Assembly: GCA_030648295.1 (NCBI GenBank)
Contig: JAUSID010000267.1
Coordinates: 1-43,978 of the forward strand
Direction of reading: 5' to 3'
DNA from: Opitutaceae bacterium
GTDB lineage: Bacteria; Verrucomicrobiota; Verrucomicrobiia; Opitutales; Opitutaceae
DNA: 43,978 nucleotides
A program made the position numbers and the translations under genes. Numbering within the stretch: the stretch's first letter is position 1; each line of letters opens with the position of its first letter. This document shows positions 1-8,457 of this stretch, piece after piece. A model generated the notes under the pieces. It was not told the DNA's origin. It searched no databases and worked only from the letters and a program-made list of their open reading frames with translations.

Positions 1-125
1 CCGGAGTGCTTGAACGGCTTTGTTGCCTCCACCGTCCCTCCAGGCGGTACCGGGTGGAGCGACCTTTCCCGGGAGGGCTTGTTCTAACTTCCCCACTGAA
101 GTCCCATGGCTTTTCACGGCGCACT

Positions 126-143
126 GAAAAATGCGGGCTAACG
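126..143 (-). repeat. Solo arm of the TTAGCCCGCAT element at a stop codon
   Basis: Read on the minus strand this 18-base stretch (CGTTAGCCCGCATTTTTC) is identical to the sequence at the end of the cell-wall hydrolase gene at 30296-30313. The TAG inside it is the stop codon of the sulfatase gene that ends at 138. The window edge prevents seeing whether the rest of the composite element follows in bases 1-125, which hold no recognisable gene. Confidence 0.7.
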
Positions 144-1814
144 CTTGCGTTTTCGCTTCGCCGCATCCGGTGCTTTCACCGGCGCGGCCGCCGCCGGCTG
201 AAATTCGCCGGTGCCTTCCGCGGCCCATGCCAGCACGCGTTGCACCGCGGGAATTTCGCCGTGCGGATCGCGGTGAGCCTTCGCGTAGGCGGACAGCTCG
301 CGCCCTAGCGTCCGCACGATCTCGCGCTGCCCGGCCAAGCCAAACAGGTTGTTCAACTCGTCAGGATCACGCTCGAGATCGAACAGCGCCGCCTCGCCCT
401 CCGTGCTCACGACCAGCTTGTGCCGGCGCGTAAATGCGCCCAGCCAGCCGCGTCCGCCGCCCTCTTCGCCGGAGCCGATGCGCAGGAATGCGATATCGCG
501 CCAGTCACGCACGTCGCCCCGGAACAACGCTGAAGCGTCGCGCCCCTCGGCGGCATCCGGATTCTTGATCCCCATGAGCGAAAGGATCGTCGGTTTGAAA
601 ACCACGTTCGCGAGCGCCGCCTTCACCTGGGTGCCGGGCTTCACCACCCCGGGCGCATGAAGCAAAAACGGCACGCGCGCCGACGCCTCCAGCGGGATGC
701 CCTTGTTCTGCCGGCCGTGCTCACCACACATGTCGCCGTGATCGGAGGTGAAAACAATGAATGTTCTCTCCAGCACGCCGGTCGCGCGCAAGGTGGCGAG
801 CAGCTTCCCAACATTGTCGTCGATGCATTTCACCATGCCAAAATAGAGCGCCATCTGCTGCTGGCTGAATTTCTCCACCACGGTCGAGGCGTAACTCGGC
901 AGCATCTGACCCGGCTGCGTCGCGGTGTGCGGCTGTTTGAACTTCGATGGATCGAACATCGTGTCGTACGGAGCGCGCACGGCGTTGGGCCCATGCGGAT
1001 CCGGAATACTCAGGACGTAGCAGAATGGTTTGTCCTTTTGCGCGCGGATGAACTCGACCGCGCGATCGGCGAGAAAATCCGTTGTGAAGGTCCGCGCATC
1101 CGCACCCGCCACGGCGTAGGTGGGCTCGCCGCTCGCGCCGACCGCCGCGACGCGCGCACCGTCGGCGGTGAGTTCGAGTTTTTTCCAGTGCCCGCGGTTG
1201 AACATGTAGCGGTTGTCCTCGAATCCGAATTTCCGCGGCGGCTGCCAGCCGGGGCGCGCATCGTTGTCGAGATGCCACTTGCCCGCGTAACCGGTCGCGT
1301 AGCCTTCGCGGCGCAACACCTCGGCGAACGTCACGACGTCATCGCGCATCGGCAGGTTGTTGATGTGCGCCCCGGTGTTCTGCGGGTACCGGCCCGACAC
1401 GAACGCCGCGCGGGATGGCGTGCACACGGGCGAGGTGGCGTAGAAGCGATCCGCGATCGCGCCATGCTTCGCCAGCCAGTCGATGTTCGGCGTCTCCACC
1501 TTTACGTCGCGGCCCCACACGAACGCCTGCTCCGGCGGCATCAACTCGCGATAGCAGCCGAGCGTCCGGAAATTGTGCTCGTCTGTCATGATCACGAGCA
1601 GATTGGGCTTTGCCGATGCGGTCGCCGCGAAGCTCGCGCTGGCTAACGAAAGGTTGAAGCTGAGCGCGAGCACGGCCCAACGTCCCGCATTGGCCCGGTT
1701 GGGCTCGGCCGTGGCACGGGCATCCTGCCCGTGTCGGATCACGGGCGGGACGCCCGTGCCACTTCGACTGACCATTCGTGCTTCAGGCGAGAGTCTCGTA
1801 GTCACAGGATTCAT
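138..1814 (-). CDS. Exported S1-family sulfatase with a repeat-derived N-terminus
   Basis: Predicted periplasmic or secreted sulfate-ester hydrolase. The formylglycine motif CTPSR has its cysteine at residue 131, the first metal site reads T-D-E (78-79, where most relatives have D-D), GKWH lies at 178-181 and a TSDHG second metal site comes later. The start at 1814 overlaps the stop of the upstream sulfatase (ATGA), so translation is probably coupled. The hydrophobic signal segment begins only near residue 46 because a palindromic repeat (1711-1762) is translated in frame as residues 18-36; a second ATG at 1775 lies just before that repeat. The C-terminus ends KRKRKR. The stop codon sits in a TTAGCCCGCAT repeat arm. 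Family membership is clear; the substrate is not predictable from what I can see. Confidence 0.93.
   Translation of the reverse strand: MNPVTTRLSPEARMVSRSGTGVPPVIRHGQDARATAEPNRANAGRWAVLALSFNLSLASASFAATASAKPNLLVIMTDEHNFRTLGCYRELMPPEQAFVWGRDVKVETPNIDWLAKHGAIADRFYATSPVCTPSRAAFVSGRYPQNTGAHINNLPMRDDVVTFAEVLRREGYATGYAGKWHLDNDARPGWQPPRKFGFEDNRYMFNRGHWKKLELTADGARVAAVGASGEPTYAVAGADARTFTTDFLADRAVEFIRAQKDKPFCYVLSIPDPHGPNAVRAPYDTMFDPSKFKQPHTATQPGQMLPSYASTVVEKFSQQQMALYFGMVKCIDDNVGKLLATLRATGVLERTFIVFTSDHGDMCGEHGRQNKGIPLEASARVPFLLHAPGVVKPGTQVKAALANVVFKPTILSLMGIKNPDAAEGRDASALFRGDVRDWRDIAFLRIGSGEEGGGRGWLGAFTRRHKLVVSTEGEAALFDLERDPDELNNLFGLAGQREIVRTLGRELSAYAKAHRDPHGEIPAVQRVLAWAAEGTGEFQPAAAAPVKAPDAAKRKRKR
1711..1762. 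repeat. Palindromic repeat inside a sulfatase N-terminus
   Basis: Perfect 11-bp terminal inverted repeat (GTGGCACGGGC at 1711-1721, GCCCGTGCCAC at 1752-1762) with an inner palindrome (1727-1733 and 1740-1746). Read on the minus strand it stays open and encodes a GTGVPPV...HGQDARAT peptide, a translated signature I associate with intergenic repeats of Verrucomicrobiota. Confidence 0.85.
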
Positions 1815-3208
1815 TTGTCGCGTCGCTTCTTTTTTCCCTTCATCGCGGCGGCGCCGGGCTCCGGTCCATCGTCATTCGAATTGCCGCCGCCCCAGAGCGG
1901 CTTCACCAGCGTCGCATTCCATGCCTCCCACTTCGCCTGAAGTTCCTTCAACTTCGCCGGCTCGGTGGAAGAGAGATCGCGCTTCTCGCCGATGTCGGCC
2001 GCGAGATTGTAGAGTTTCGGCGGAGAAACCGGCTGACCCCGTGCGCCGGTGAGCGTGTCGGCGTTGGTATCGTAGCGCACGAGTTTGTAGTCCCCCATCC
2101 GGATGGCCATCTGCTGGCCGAACCGCCAGTAGAGCGCATCGTGCGGCGCGCCGCTCTTCTCGCCCGACAGGAACGGCAGCAGGTTGACGCCGTCGAGTTT
2201 GCCCGGCTCGACCGTCACGCCGGCAATGGCCAGCGCCGTCGCGGTGAGATCGAGTTGGATCGCCGGCTGGTGGTACACTCCCGGTTTCACCTTGCCCGCC
2301 CATGAGACGACGAACGGAACGTGGATGCCGCCCTCGAGGGTTGTGCGCTTCGACCCACGCAACGGCTCGTTGCGCGAGCCGTTCACCGTCACGCCCGGCA
2401 TCGTCGGCCCGCCATTGTCGGCGATGAACATCACGAACGTGTTTTGCTCCTGACCGGTCGCGGCAAGTTTTTGCCGCACCTTCCCGATCGCCTCATCCAT
2501 CGCCAGCATCATCGCGTTGTGCGTCCGCCGCCGCTCATCGGTGATGGGCGCGAACTTCGCCAGCCGATCGTCGGTCGCGTGCATCGGCGTGTGCACGGCG
2601 TTGAACGCGAGGTAGAGGAACCACGGGTGCGACTGATGGCGCTCGATGAACGCCATCGCTTCGAGCCCGAACGCATCCGTCGTGTAATCGAGTTCCTTCA
2701 CCGGCTCCTCGCCGCGCATCATGCCCGCGACATCGAAGTAACTGTGCGCGCCGCCCAGGAATCCGAAGAATTCGTCGAACCCGCGGCGCAGCGGCCGCAT
2801 CTCCGGCGCCGCGCCGAGGTGCCACTTGCCCACGATGCCGGTAACGTAGCCGGCGCCCTTGAGCCGGTTCGCGATCGTCGTCTCCGTGACCGGCAGTCCC
2901 TGGGTTCCACCGCCGCCCGGGTTGAACTCATGGCCAAACTTCTCCTGATACCGGCCGGTGAGCAGCCCCGCGCGCGTCGGCGAGCAATAGGGGCCCGACA
3001 CGTAGCCGTTGGTGAACCGCACGCCGGATTTCGCCAGCGCATCGAGATTGGGCGTCGGGATGTCCTTGCAGCCATGGAAGCCGACGTCGGCATAACCCAT
3101 GTCATCGCCGACAATGAAAAGGATGTTCGGTTTGCGCGCCGGAGCGGCGGCGCTGAGTGCGCTCGCGATGACCGCGAATGACGCCAGGAGTTTGAGGAGC
3201 AGCTTCAT
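1811..3208 (-). CDS. Exported S1-family arylsulfatase
   Basis: Sulfatase of 465 residues. A clean signal peptide (residues 1-22) is followed by the D35-D36 metal pair, the formylglycine motif CSPTR with cysteine 75, GKWHLG and an ADNGG second metal site. The overall pattern, with the Gly-rich loop after GRY and the LRRGFDEF motif, resembles arylsulfatase A / N-acetylgalactosamine-6-sulfatase-like enzymes, but the true substrate is unknown. The protein ends in a basic tail (KGKKKRRDK). Its stop overlaps the ATG of the next sulfatase by four bases. Its own start at 3208 follows a 153-base spacer carrying a GCGAATGGA repeat, so a promoter could lie there, though none is obvious. Confidence 0.93.
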   Translation of the reverse strand: MKLLLKLLASFAVIASALSAAAPARKPNILFIVGDDMGYADVGFHGCKDIPTPNLDALAKSGVRFTNGYVSGPYCSPTRAGLLTGRYQEKFGHEFNPGGGGTQGLPVTETTIANRLKGAGYVTGIVGKWHLGAAPEMRPLRRGFDEFFGFLGGAHSYFDVAGMMRGEEPVKELDYTTDAFGLEAMAFIERHQSHPWFLYLAFNAVHTPMHATDDRLAKFAPITDERRRTHNAMMLAMDEAIGKVRQKLAATGQEQNTFVMFIADNGGPTMPGVTVNGSRNEPLRGSKRTTLEGGIHVPFVVSWAGKVKPGVYHQPAIQLDLTATALAIAGVTVEPGKLDGVNLLPFLSGEKSGAPHDALYWRFGQQMAIRMGDYKLVRYDTNADTLTGARGQPVSPPKLYNLAADIGEKRDLSSTEPAKLKELQAKWEAWNATLVKPLWGGGNSNDDGPEPGAAAMKGKKKRRDK

Positions 3209-3267
3209 TGAAGTTGGAAACGGTAGGACTGCAGCGCCGCGGCTGACTCGGATGTATCAATTCAAAT

Positions 3268-3305
3268 TAACCGCGAATGGACGCGAATGGACACGAATAA
3301 AACCA
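3268..3305 (+). repeat. GCGAATGGA-type intergenic repeat
   Basis: CCGCGAATGG ACGCGAATGG followed by ACACGAATAA: a short imperfect direct repeat upstream of the sulfatase start at 3208. The reverse-complement relative occurs at 33443-33465 and again as GGATTCGCGGTTAA near 33483-33494. Confidence 0.7.
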
Positions 3306-3361
3306 GGATGAGGAAAGAGTCGTGGCGGTTTGCTCCTTCTCCTTTCTCCCTTCTCCCAAGT

Positions 3362-4888
3362 TTACTGCTTCCGCCGACCCTTGCGTTCGGGGAGCTCCGC
3401 GTCGGCGATGCCGAGCTCGGTGCGGCGCTGCTCCAGCGCGCGCTTCATTTCGGCCAGCTTTCCCGCGTGCGGCGGATCTTTCGCCAGGTTCACGTACTCG
3501 TGCGGGTCCGCGATGGCGTTGTAAAGCTGCTGGGTGCCGTCGGGCCATTCCAAATACGTGAACTCCGGAGTGTGGAGCGCCCGACCGGCCTGCGTGGCGC
3601 CACGCATCACGATCGAGTAAACGGCATCGCGTCCCGGTTTTCCTGGCTCGCGCAACAGCGGCGCAAAGCTCACGCCCTGCAATCCCGCCGGTTTCGGCAG
3701 TCCCGTCATTTCAACCAGAGTCGGAAAGACGTCGACGTACTCGATCATGCCCTTGGCGACGCCGGCCGGCTTGATTCCCGCGCCCGCCGCGATCAACGGC
3801 GCGCGCGCCGATTCATCCATGATGCTCATCTTGGCGTAAAACCCGCCATGCTCGCCCAGATGCCATCCGTGGTCGCTCATGAAAATCACGACCGTCGAAT
3901 CCCACAGCTTCAGTCGATCCATCTCATCGAGCAGCAGTCCAACCTGCGCGTCCATGAACGAGGTGGCCGCGTAGTAATGCTGGATGATGGCACGGCGCTG
4001 CTCGAGCGAGAGGTTTGGCTCGTACTTGGGTGCCCGCGCGATCGCGGGGATGTCCTTCTCGTGCCCCGGCGGCTCCGGCGGGGTGGGCATCTTCGCCGGC
4101 TCGTGCAGGGCGAAATATTTTTCCGGCGCCGTGTGCGGCACGTGTGGCTTGTGAAAACCCGCCGCGATGAAGAACGGCTTTCCCTGGTGCTCGGACAAAT
4201 ATTTCAACAGCCGCCGCGCCGTCTGGCCATCCGGCTCCCCCGCATCGTCGTTCTTCGTCGCCTGCCAGCCGAACGGAACATCCGGACCCGTTCTTGTCGC
4301 GGCGGCCGCTTTCCCTTTACCCGCCTTGCCGGCCTTCCGGGCGTTTTTCCCCTGCTTCTCCGCGCGACCGCCGCCGGCCTCGGCGTCGATGCCCTGTTGC
4401 GGCTCGGAGTAATAGTCCCACTTCAGCGTGGCATTGTAGGATCCGTGCGCGATCTTGCCGCAGCCGGCGGCGAAATATCCCTGCGACCGGAAGTATTCGG
4501 GCAGGAACTGGAAATCGCGCCCGAGCCGAATCCGCGGGTCGGTATTGTTGTTCAGGACACCGGTGACCTCCGGGTAGCGTCCGCTGAGAAACGAGGTCCG
4601 CGACACATTGCACACGGGATAATTGCAGTATGCGCGGTCGAAGCGGACGCCCCGCGCCGCCAGCCGATCGATGTTCGGCGTCTTCGCCTCCGCCGCGCCG
4701 TAGCAACCGAGCCGGCAGTTGAGATCATCCGAGATGATGATGAGAACGTTCGGTTTCGCCGGCTGCGCCGCGAAACCGGTCGCACCGGCGGCAAGGCAGC
4801 CCGCGGCGACGCAAAGAAGAACACGACGGAGGAGAATCAATGGAGTCGGCACAAATTTTAGGAGGTGAATGGCAGCCAGTCGCACCAA
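3362..4888 (-). CDS. Iduronate-2-sulfatase-like S1 sulfatase with a CNVSR active-site motif
   Basis: Exported sulfatase of about 500 residues. The catalytic cysteine context is C93-N-V-S-R, so the proline of the canonical C-x-P-x-R is valine; the nucleotides (4598-4612) give this clearly. The rest looks intact: S-D-D near 53-55, GK-x-x-H spacing (GKIAH) as in iduronate-2-sulfatases, a PHVPH motif, and SDHGWHLGEHG. A Lys/Ala/Gly-rich low-complexity insert (about 4285-4370) interrupts the middle, and the end is basic (RKGRRKQ). The first start is TTG at 4888; GTG at 4852 would give a shorter, more typical signal peptide (PTPLILLRR then a hydrophobic stretch with AAGC, a possible but weak lipobox). 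Resembles the sulfatase at 19082-20743. Substrate unknown. Confidence 0.88.
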   Translation of the reverse strand: MVRLAAIHLLKFVPTPLILLRRVLLCVAAGCLAAGATGFAAQPAKPNVLIIISDDLNCRLGCYGAAEAKTPNIDRLAARGVRFDRAYCNYPVCNVSRTSFLSGRYPEVTGVLNNNTDPRIRLGRDFQFLPEYFRSQGYFAAGCGKIAHGSYNATLKWDYYSEPQQGIDAEAGGGRAEKQGKNARKAGKAGKGKAAAATRTGPDVPFGWQATKNDDAGEPDGQTARRLLKYLSEHQGKPFFIAAGFHKPHVPHTAPEKYFALHEPAKMPTPPEPPGHEKDIPAIARAPKYEPNLSLEQRRAIIQHYYAATSFMDAQVGLLLDEMDRLKLWDSTVVIFMSDHGWHLGEHGGFYAKMSIMDESARAPLIAAGAGIKPAGVAKGMIEYVDVFPTLVEMTGLPKPAGLQGVSFAPLLREPGKPGRDAVYSIVMRGATQAGRALHTPEFTYLEWPDGTQQLYNAIADPHEYVNLAKDPPHAGKLAEMKRALEQRRTELGIADAELPERKGRRKQ

Positions 4889-5002
4889 CCGGCCTGTACG
4901 TTGCGAAGCGAGTTGGCAATTTGTTCGTCACCGGACCGAATCGGGCAAGCCCGAGGACCCGCGACGGATGTAGTAGCAGGGCGTGTCTTTAAACCCGCGG
5001 GC

Positions 5003-5060
5003 AGCGGAAGCCGTGAGGCTTTTGCCGTAACATGAAACGCTCCCGCTCACGGGTTCCGCT
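5003..5060. repeat. Inverted repeat, 15-bp arms
   Basis: AGCGGAAGCCGTGAG (5003-5017) pairs with CTCACGGGTTCCGCT (5046-5060) with two mismatches, enclosing about 28 bases. It is probably another dispersed palindromic repeat family; no second full copy is in the window. Confidence 0.6.
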
Positions 5061-5190
5061 ACGCCTCCTTCCCGAAACGGAGTTTGGAGACATATCCTGC
5101 TAACTCGAATTCAGTTCCTTCGCCGCATCGCGGCGAGCCAGTACAAATGTCTATTGGATTCTTCTCGGAGTGCAGCCACGAGCGCCAGCG

Positions 5191-5324
5191 ACGGTGTGAA
5201 AAGCCTGTCATTCTGAGCGCCAGCGAAGAATCCAGCAGGATACACGCATGCCATCGCGTTGGTGGATTCTTCGCTTACGCTCAGAATGACACGCAGGGGT
5301 GGTATTGAGGAGTTTTCACACCGT
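5191..5324. repeat. Nested palindromes: SASEES-type element inside a 12-bp inverted repeat
   Basis: The outer arms are ACGGTGTGAAAA (5191-5202) and TTTTCACACCGT (5313-5324), a perfect match. Inside, 5207-5233 pairs with 5264-5290 (GTCATTCTGAGCG... and ...CGCTCAGAATGAC). The plus-strand translation contains ILSASEESS and FAYAQND, a signature I recognise from a dispersed repeat seen in many unrelated bacterial genomes. The layout suggests one repeat inserted into another. Confidence 0.8.
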
Positions 5325-5367
5325 TTGGCCAGCGAGTGGAAGTTCGTCGGCTCGCCCTGACAAACTC

Positions 5368-6801
5368 CTAATAATCCGCCCCGCTCAGGCTGCGCTCCAC
5401 CGAACGCTGCCAGTTTTCGAGCTGCGCGCGCATCGTTTTCACGATGTCGGGATGCTGCGCGGCGATGTCGCGCTCTTCCTTCGGATCCGCACTGAGGTCG
5501 TAAAGCTCAGCCCGCGCGCCGCCCCGGCGGCCCTCGCCTGCCACGAGCTTGTAGCGGTTGTCGGTCCAGGCCGCCTCGCCGCCGAAATCCTTCGTCTTCG
5601 CCACCGGGTGCTTGAAATTCAGGAAATCGATCGCGGGATTCCGCGTCGTCGGGGTGGTGCCGCGCGCGAGTTCAACGTCGATCCAGCGGCCATTGTTGCG
5701 TTCGCCGGCTCCCGGATATTTCCAGAATCCGATCGGCGAGGGACGTTCCTTCATCGTCCCGTCGACAATCAGCGAACGCAGGCTGATGCCATCGATCGGG
5801 CGCTTCGGATCCGGTGATTTCAGCTGCAGCAAATCGAGCACGGTCGCGAAAATGTCCGACGTCACCGCCGGCACGCTCGAAATGCGCGATCGGTTGATCA
5901 CCGCCGGCCACTCGATGATGGCTGGAACGCGGAGTCCGCCCTCGTAAACCGAGCCCTTCCGGCCCCGCCAGCCGCCATTGAACGAATCGTTTTCGTCCGC
6001 GATCGGGATGCCGTTGTCGGAGTTGTACCAGAGGAGGGTGTTCCCGGCGACGCCGAGTTCGCGCAGCGTTTTTCGAAACGATCCGATCGCGCGATCCATC
6101 GCCGTGATTTCGGCGAACCGCGCGCGCATCGCCGGCTTCGGCACCTGGTCATAGAGCGCGAGATCCCCCGGCAGGCCTGAATACGGGTCGTGCGGCGAAC
6201 CGAACCACAACACGACGAAGAACGGCTTGTTCTCGCCGTGCACCTGGCGGACGAACCGCGTCGCCTCGTTCGCCACGATCTCGGAGCTCTCTCCCTTGAT
6301 GATTTGCGGCGTCTCGCCGTTTCGGCTGAGTGGCGGATCGATTTCGAAAAAATTGTCGTGCGACAGATACTCGTCGAATCCCATCCGGCCGGGATTCACC
6401 GGCGACTCCTTTTTCACCGCGCCGACGTGCCATTTGCCAAAATGCCCCGTGCGATAGCCGGCCGCCTTCAGGATTCGCGGCAGCATGATTTCCTCGGGCC
6501 GGGTCGAATAATTCGGCGCGAAGGCGCCCGAACGGTTCGCGTGCCGCCCCGTCATGACGCTGGCGCGGGTGGGCGAGCAAACCGGCGACGCCGCGTAGAA
6601 GCGATCGAGCCGCAGCGCGGTCCGCGACATCTCGTCCAGCACGGGGGTCTTCACGTGCGGGTGCCCGTTGTATCCGGTTTCACCCCACCCCTGGTCGTCC
6701 GCCATCATCAGCACGATGTTCGGACGCGCCGGCGGCTGGGCGGCGAATAACGATGCCGCCGCGGGAAAAATCACGAGGCCGAGAAGAAGAAAACGATTCA
6801 T
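5368..6801 (-). CDS. Exported S1-family sulfatase
   Basis: Sulfatase of 477 residues with a signal peptide (1-20, ending LFA-AQ), D35-D36 in ADDQGWG, formylglycine motif CSPTR with cysteine 75, GKWHVG, a PHDPY substrate-loop motif, and SDNG followed by the GRKGSVYEGGLRVP segment typical of arylsulfatases. It ends SLSGADY and lacks the basic tail carried by its neighbours. A 138-base spacer separates it from the upstream sulfatase and a 479-base repeat-rich spacer from the downstream one, so it may be its own transcription unit or the end of one. Substrate cannot be named. Confidence 0.92.
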   Translation of the reverse strand: MNRFLLLGLVIFPAAASLFAAQPPARPNIVLMMADDQGWGETGYNGHPHVKTPVLDEMSRTALRLDRFYAASPVCSPTRASVMTGRHANRSGAFAPNYSTRPEEIMLPRILKAAGYRTGHFGKWHVGAVKKESPVNPGRMGFDEYLSHDNFFEIDPPLSRNGETPQIIKGESSEIVANEATRFVRQVHGENKPFFVVLWFGSPHDPYSGLPGDLALYDQVPKPAMRARFAEITAMDRAIGSFRKTLRELGVAGNTLLWYNSDNGIPIADENDSFNGGWRGRKGSVYEGGLRVPAIIEWPAVINRSRISSVPAVTSDIFATVLDLLQLKSPDPKRPIDGISLRSLIVDGTMKERPSPIGFWKYPGAGERNNGRWIDVELARGTTPTTRNPAIDFLNFKHPVAKTKDFGGEAAWTDNRYKLVAGEGRRGGARAELYDLSADPKEERDIAAQHPDIVKTMRAQLENWQRSVERSLSGADY

Positions 6802-6939
6802 GGAAAGCGCGATTTATGCGGCATTGGCGCCGGATGCGAGTACCCAAACCAAGGGCAGGACATGGCGGAGAAAACTGCCGCCGCTGGGGCGGTCATCGCG
6901 GTTCCCTCCGCTCGGTCCGGTGAAACGGTTCGGGAGCGT

Positions 6940-8391
6940 CTACTTTTTCGCCTTCTTTTTTCCGGGCGTTTTCTTCGGAGCCGTTTCCCCCTTTTCCGCG
7001 TTCGCCGTCCTCGGCTGGCGCGCCAGCGCTTTCATTTCCGTCTCCATCCCGCGGTCGTTCTGCTGCGCCATCCATGCCTCCAGCTCCCGGCCGAGCCGTG
7101 CCTTGATGGCGGTGAACTTCGGATCCGCCGCCAGGTTGTTCGTCTCGTACTCGTCGGTTTGCAGGTCGTAGAGTTCCTCGGCCGGCCGGTGGAAAAGCCA
7201 CTCCACCTTCGCCGCCAGCTTCGGGTCGTTCTTCGCGTCGGCCTGCCACGATTCGATGATTTCCCCCTGGTGGATGCCACCGATCGAGTACGTGTTCTGC
7301 GGCGCCAGGTTCCGGATCAACTTGTAACGCGCATCGCGTATGGCCCGGATCGGATACGGCTCCTTGTAGCCGTTGATGCCGACGGTCGTGTGCTGCGCAA
7401 AGACATAGTCCCGCAGCCGGTTCGATTTCCCGTGCAGCACGTCCAGAAAGCTTCGCCCGTCGAACCCCCGGTAGCCGCGGGCGTCGGGGCAACCCGTGTC
7501 GATCGCCGCGGGATCGCCGCCCGCAGCGGCGAGGAAGGTCGGAGTCACATCCACGTATTGAATCAACGCGTCACTCGAAGCGCCGGCCTTGATCGTTCCG
7601 GGCCAGCGCGCAATCGCGGTCACGCGCATGCCATTATCGTAGAGCGACCATTTGCCGCCGTACGGAAACGAACTGCCCTGCTCGCTGACGAATAGGACGA
7701 GCGTGTGATCGCGCTGGCCCGTATCGTCCACCGCCTTCAGGCAGGCGCCCACCTGGGTGTCGAGCTGCGTGATCTCGGCGAAATAAGCCGCGAGGTTCCG
7801 CCGCGTCGTGGCGTTGTCATGCAAATATGGCGGCACCGTGATCTTCGCCGGATCGTACATCTGCTTCGGCCCGCGGTCCCACGGTCCGTGCGGATCGTGC
7901 GAAGCAAACACGGCGAGCCACGGCTGGCTGGCGTCGCGGCTGACGAATTGCCTGAACGCGGCCGCGTCGTCGGCGTTGCCGCTGATGTTCTCGTAGGGAA
8001 ACGACGACGGCGGGCTGACGTGCGATTTCGCCTGGAGGCCGACGCGATAGCCGAGGGCCTTGAGGTGGCCAAAAATGCTGCGCGTGTCGCGGTCGACCAT
8101 CGTGTGATTCGGATAGGCGCCGCTCCGAATCGGGTACAGCCCGGTATACAACGCATGCCGCGTCGGCGAACAGGTTGGCGCCGGCGTGAACATGCCCCGC
8201 AGCATCATGCCCTCACGCGCGAGCCGATCGATGTTGGGCGATTTCACATCCGGACTGCCCGTGCAGCCGAGATCGCGCCAGTTCAGGTCGTCCGCGATGA
8301 TGAGCAGGAAATTGGGCCGGGCAGGCTGCGCGGCCGACATCGCCGCGATGCCGGATGTGATGAGGACGAAACAGGTGAAGAGAGTTTTCAT
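6940..8391 (-). CDS. Exported heparan-N-sulfatase-like S1 sulfatase with an SEQG metal site
   Basis: Sulfatase of 483 residues from the ATG at 8391; an in-frame ATG at 8427 would only add a hydrophilic leader before the signal peptide (MKTLFTCFVLITSG...). Motifs are ADDLN at 34-38, CSPTR with cysteine 74, K122-S-H124 in place of GKWH, and HDPHGP. The usual S-D-[HN]-G is S-E-Q-G, followed by KWSLYDNG. The K-S-H and E-Q-G variants together recall sulfamidase-like relatives (N-sulfoglucosamine sulfohydrolase type). The C-terminus is strongly basic (KKTPGKKKAKK). It sits 66 bases downstream of the preceding sulfatase. N-sulfated or other hexosamine substrates are an inference only. Confidence 0.9.
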   Translation of the reverse strand: MKTLFTCFVLITSGIAAMSAAQPARPNFLLIIADDLNWRDLGCTGSPDVKSPNIDRLAREGMMLRGMFTPAPTCSPTRHALYTGLYPIRSGAYPNHTMVDRDTRSIFGHLKALGYRVGLQAKSHVSPPSSFPYENISGNADDAAAFRQFVSRDASQPWLAVFASHDPHGPWDRGPKQMYDPAKITVPPYLHDNATTRRNLAAYFAEITQLDTQVGACLKAVDDTGQRDHTLVLFVSEQGSSFPYGGKWSLYDNGMRVTAIARWPGTIKAGASSDALIQYVDVTPTFLAAAGGDPAAIDTGCPDARGYRGFDGRSFLDVLHGKSNRLRDYVFAQHTTVGINGYKEPYPIRAIRDARYKLIRNLAPQNTYSIGGIHQGEIIESWQADAKNDPKLAAKVEWLFHRPAEELYDLQTDEYETNNLAADPKFTAIKARLGRELEAWMAQQNDRGMETEMKALARQPRTANAEKGETAPKKTPGKKKAKK

Positions 8392-8457
8392 GCTTGGAAA
8401 ATGGTTAGGCTGGAACGGTCCACTCATCGGTGGCCAGCGTCGCTATCTCGGCTGCGC

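Larger units (their letters stand above)
4889..5367. other. 479-base spacer made largely of repeats
   Basis: No supportable gene. It holds an inverted repeat at 5003-5017/5046-5060 and a nested pair of palindromes between 5191 and 5324. The rest (4889-5000, 5061-5190) shows no motif I recognise. A promoter for the sulfatase at 4888 would have to be here, but no convincing -35/-10 pair is visible. Confidence 0.6.
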
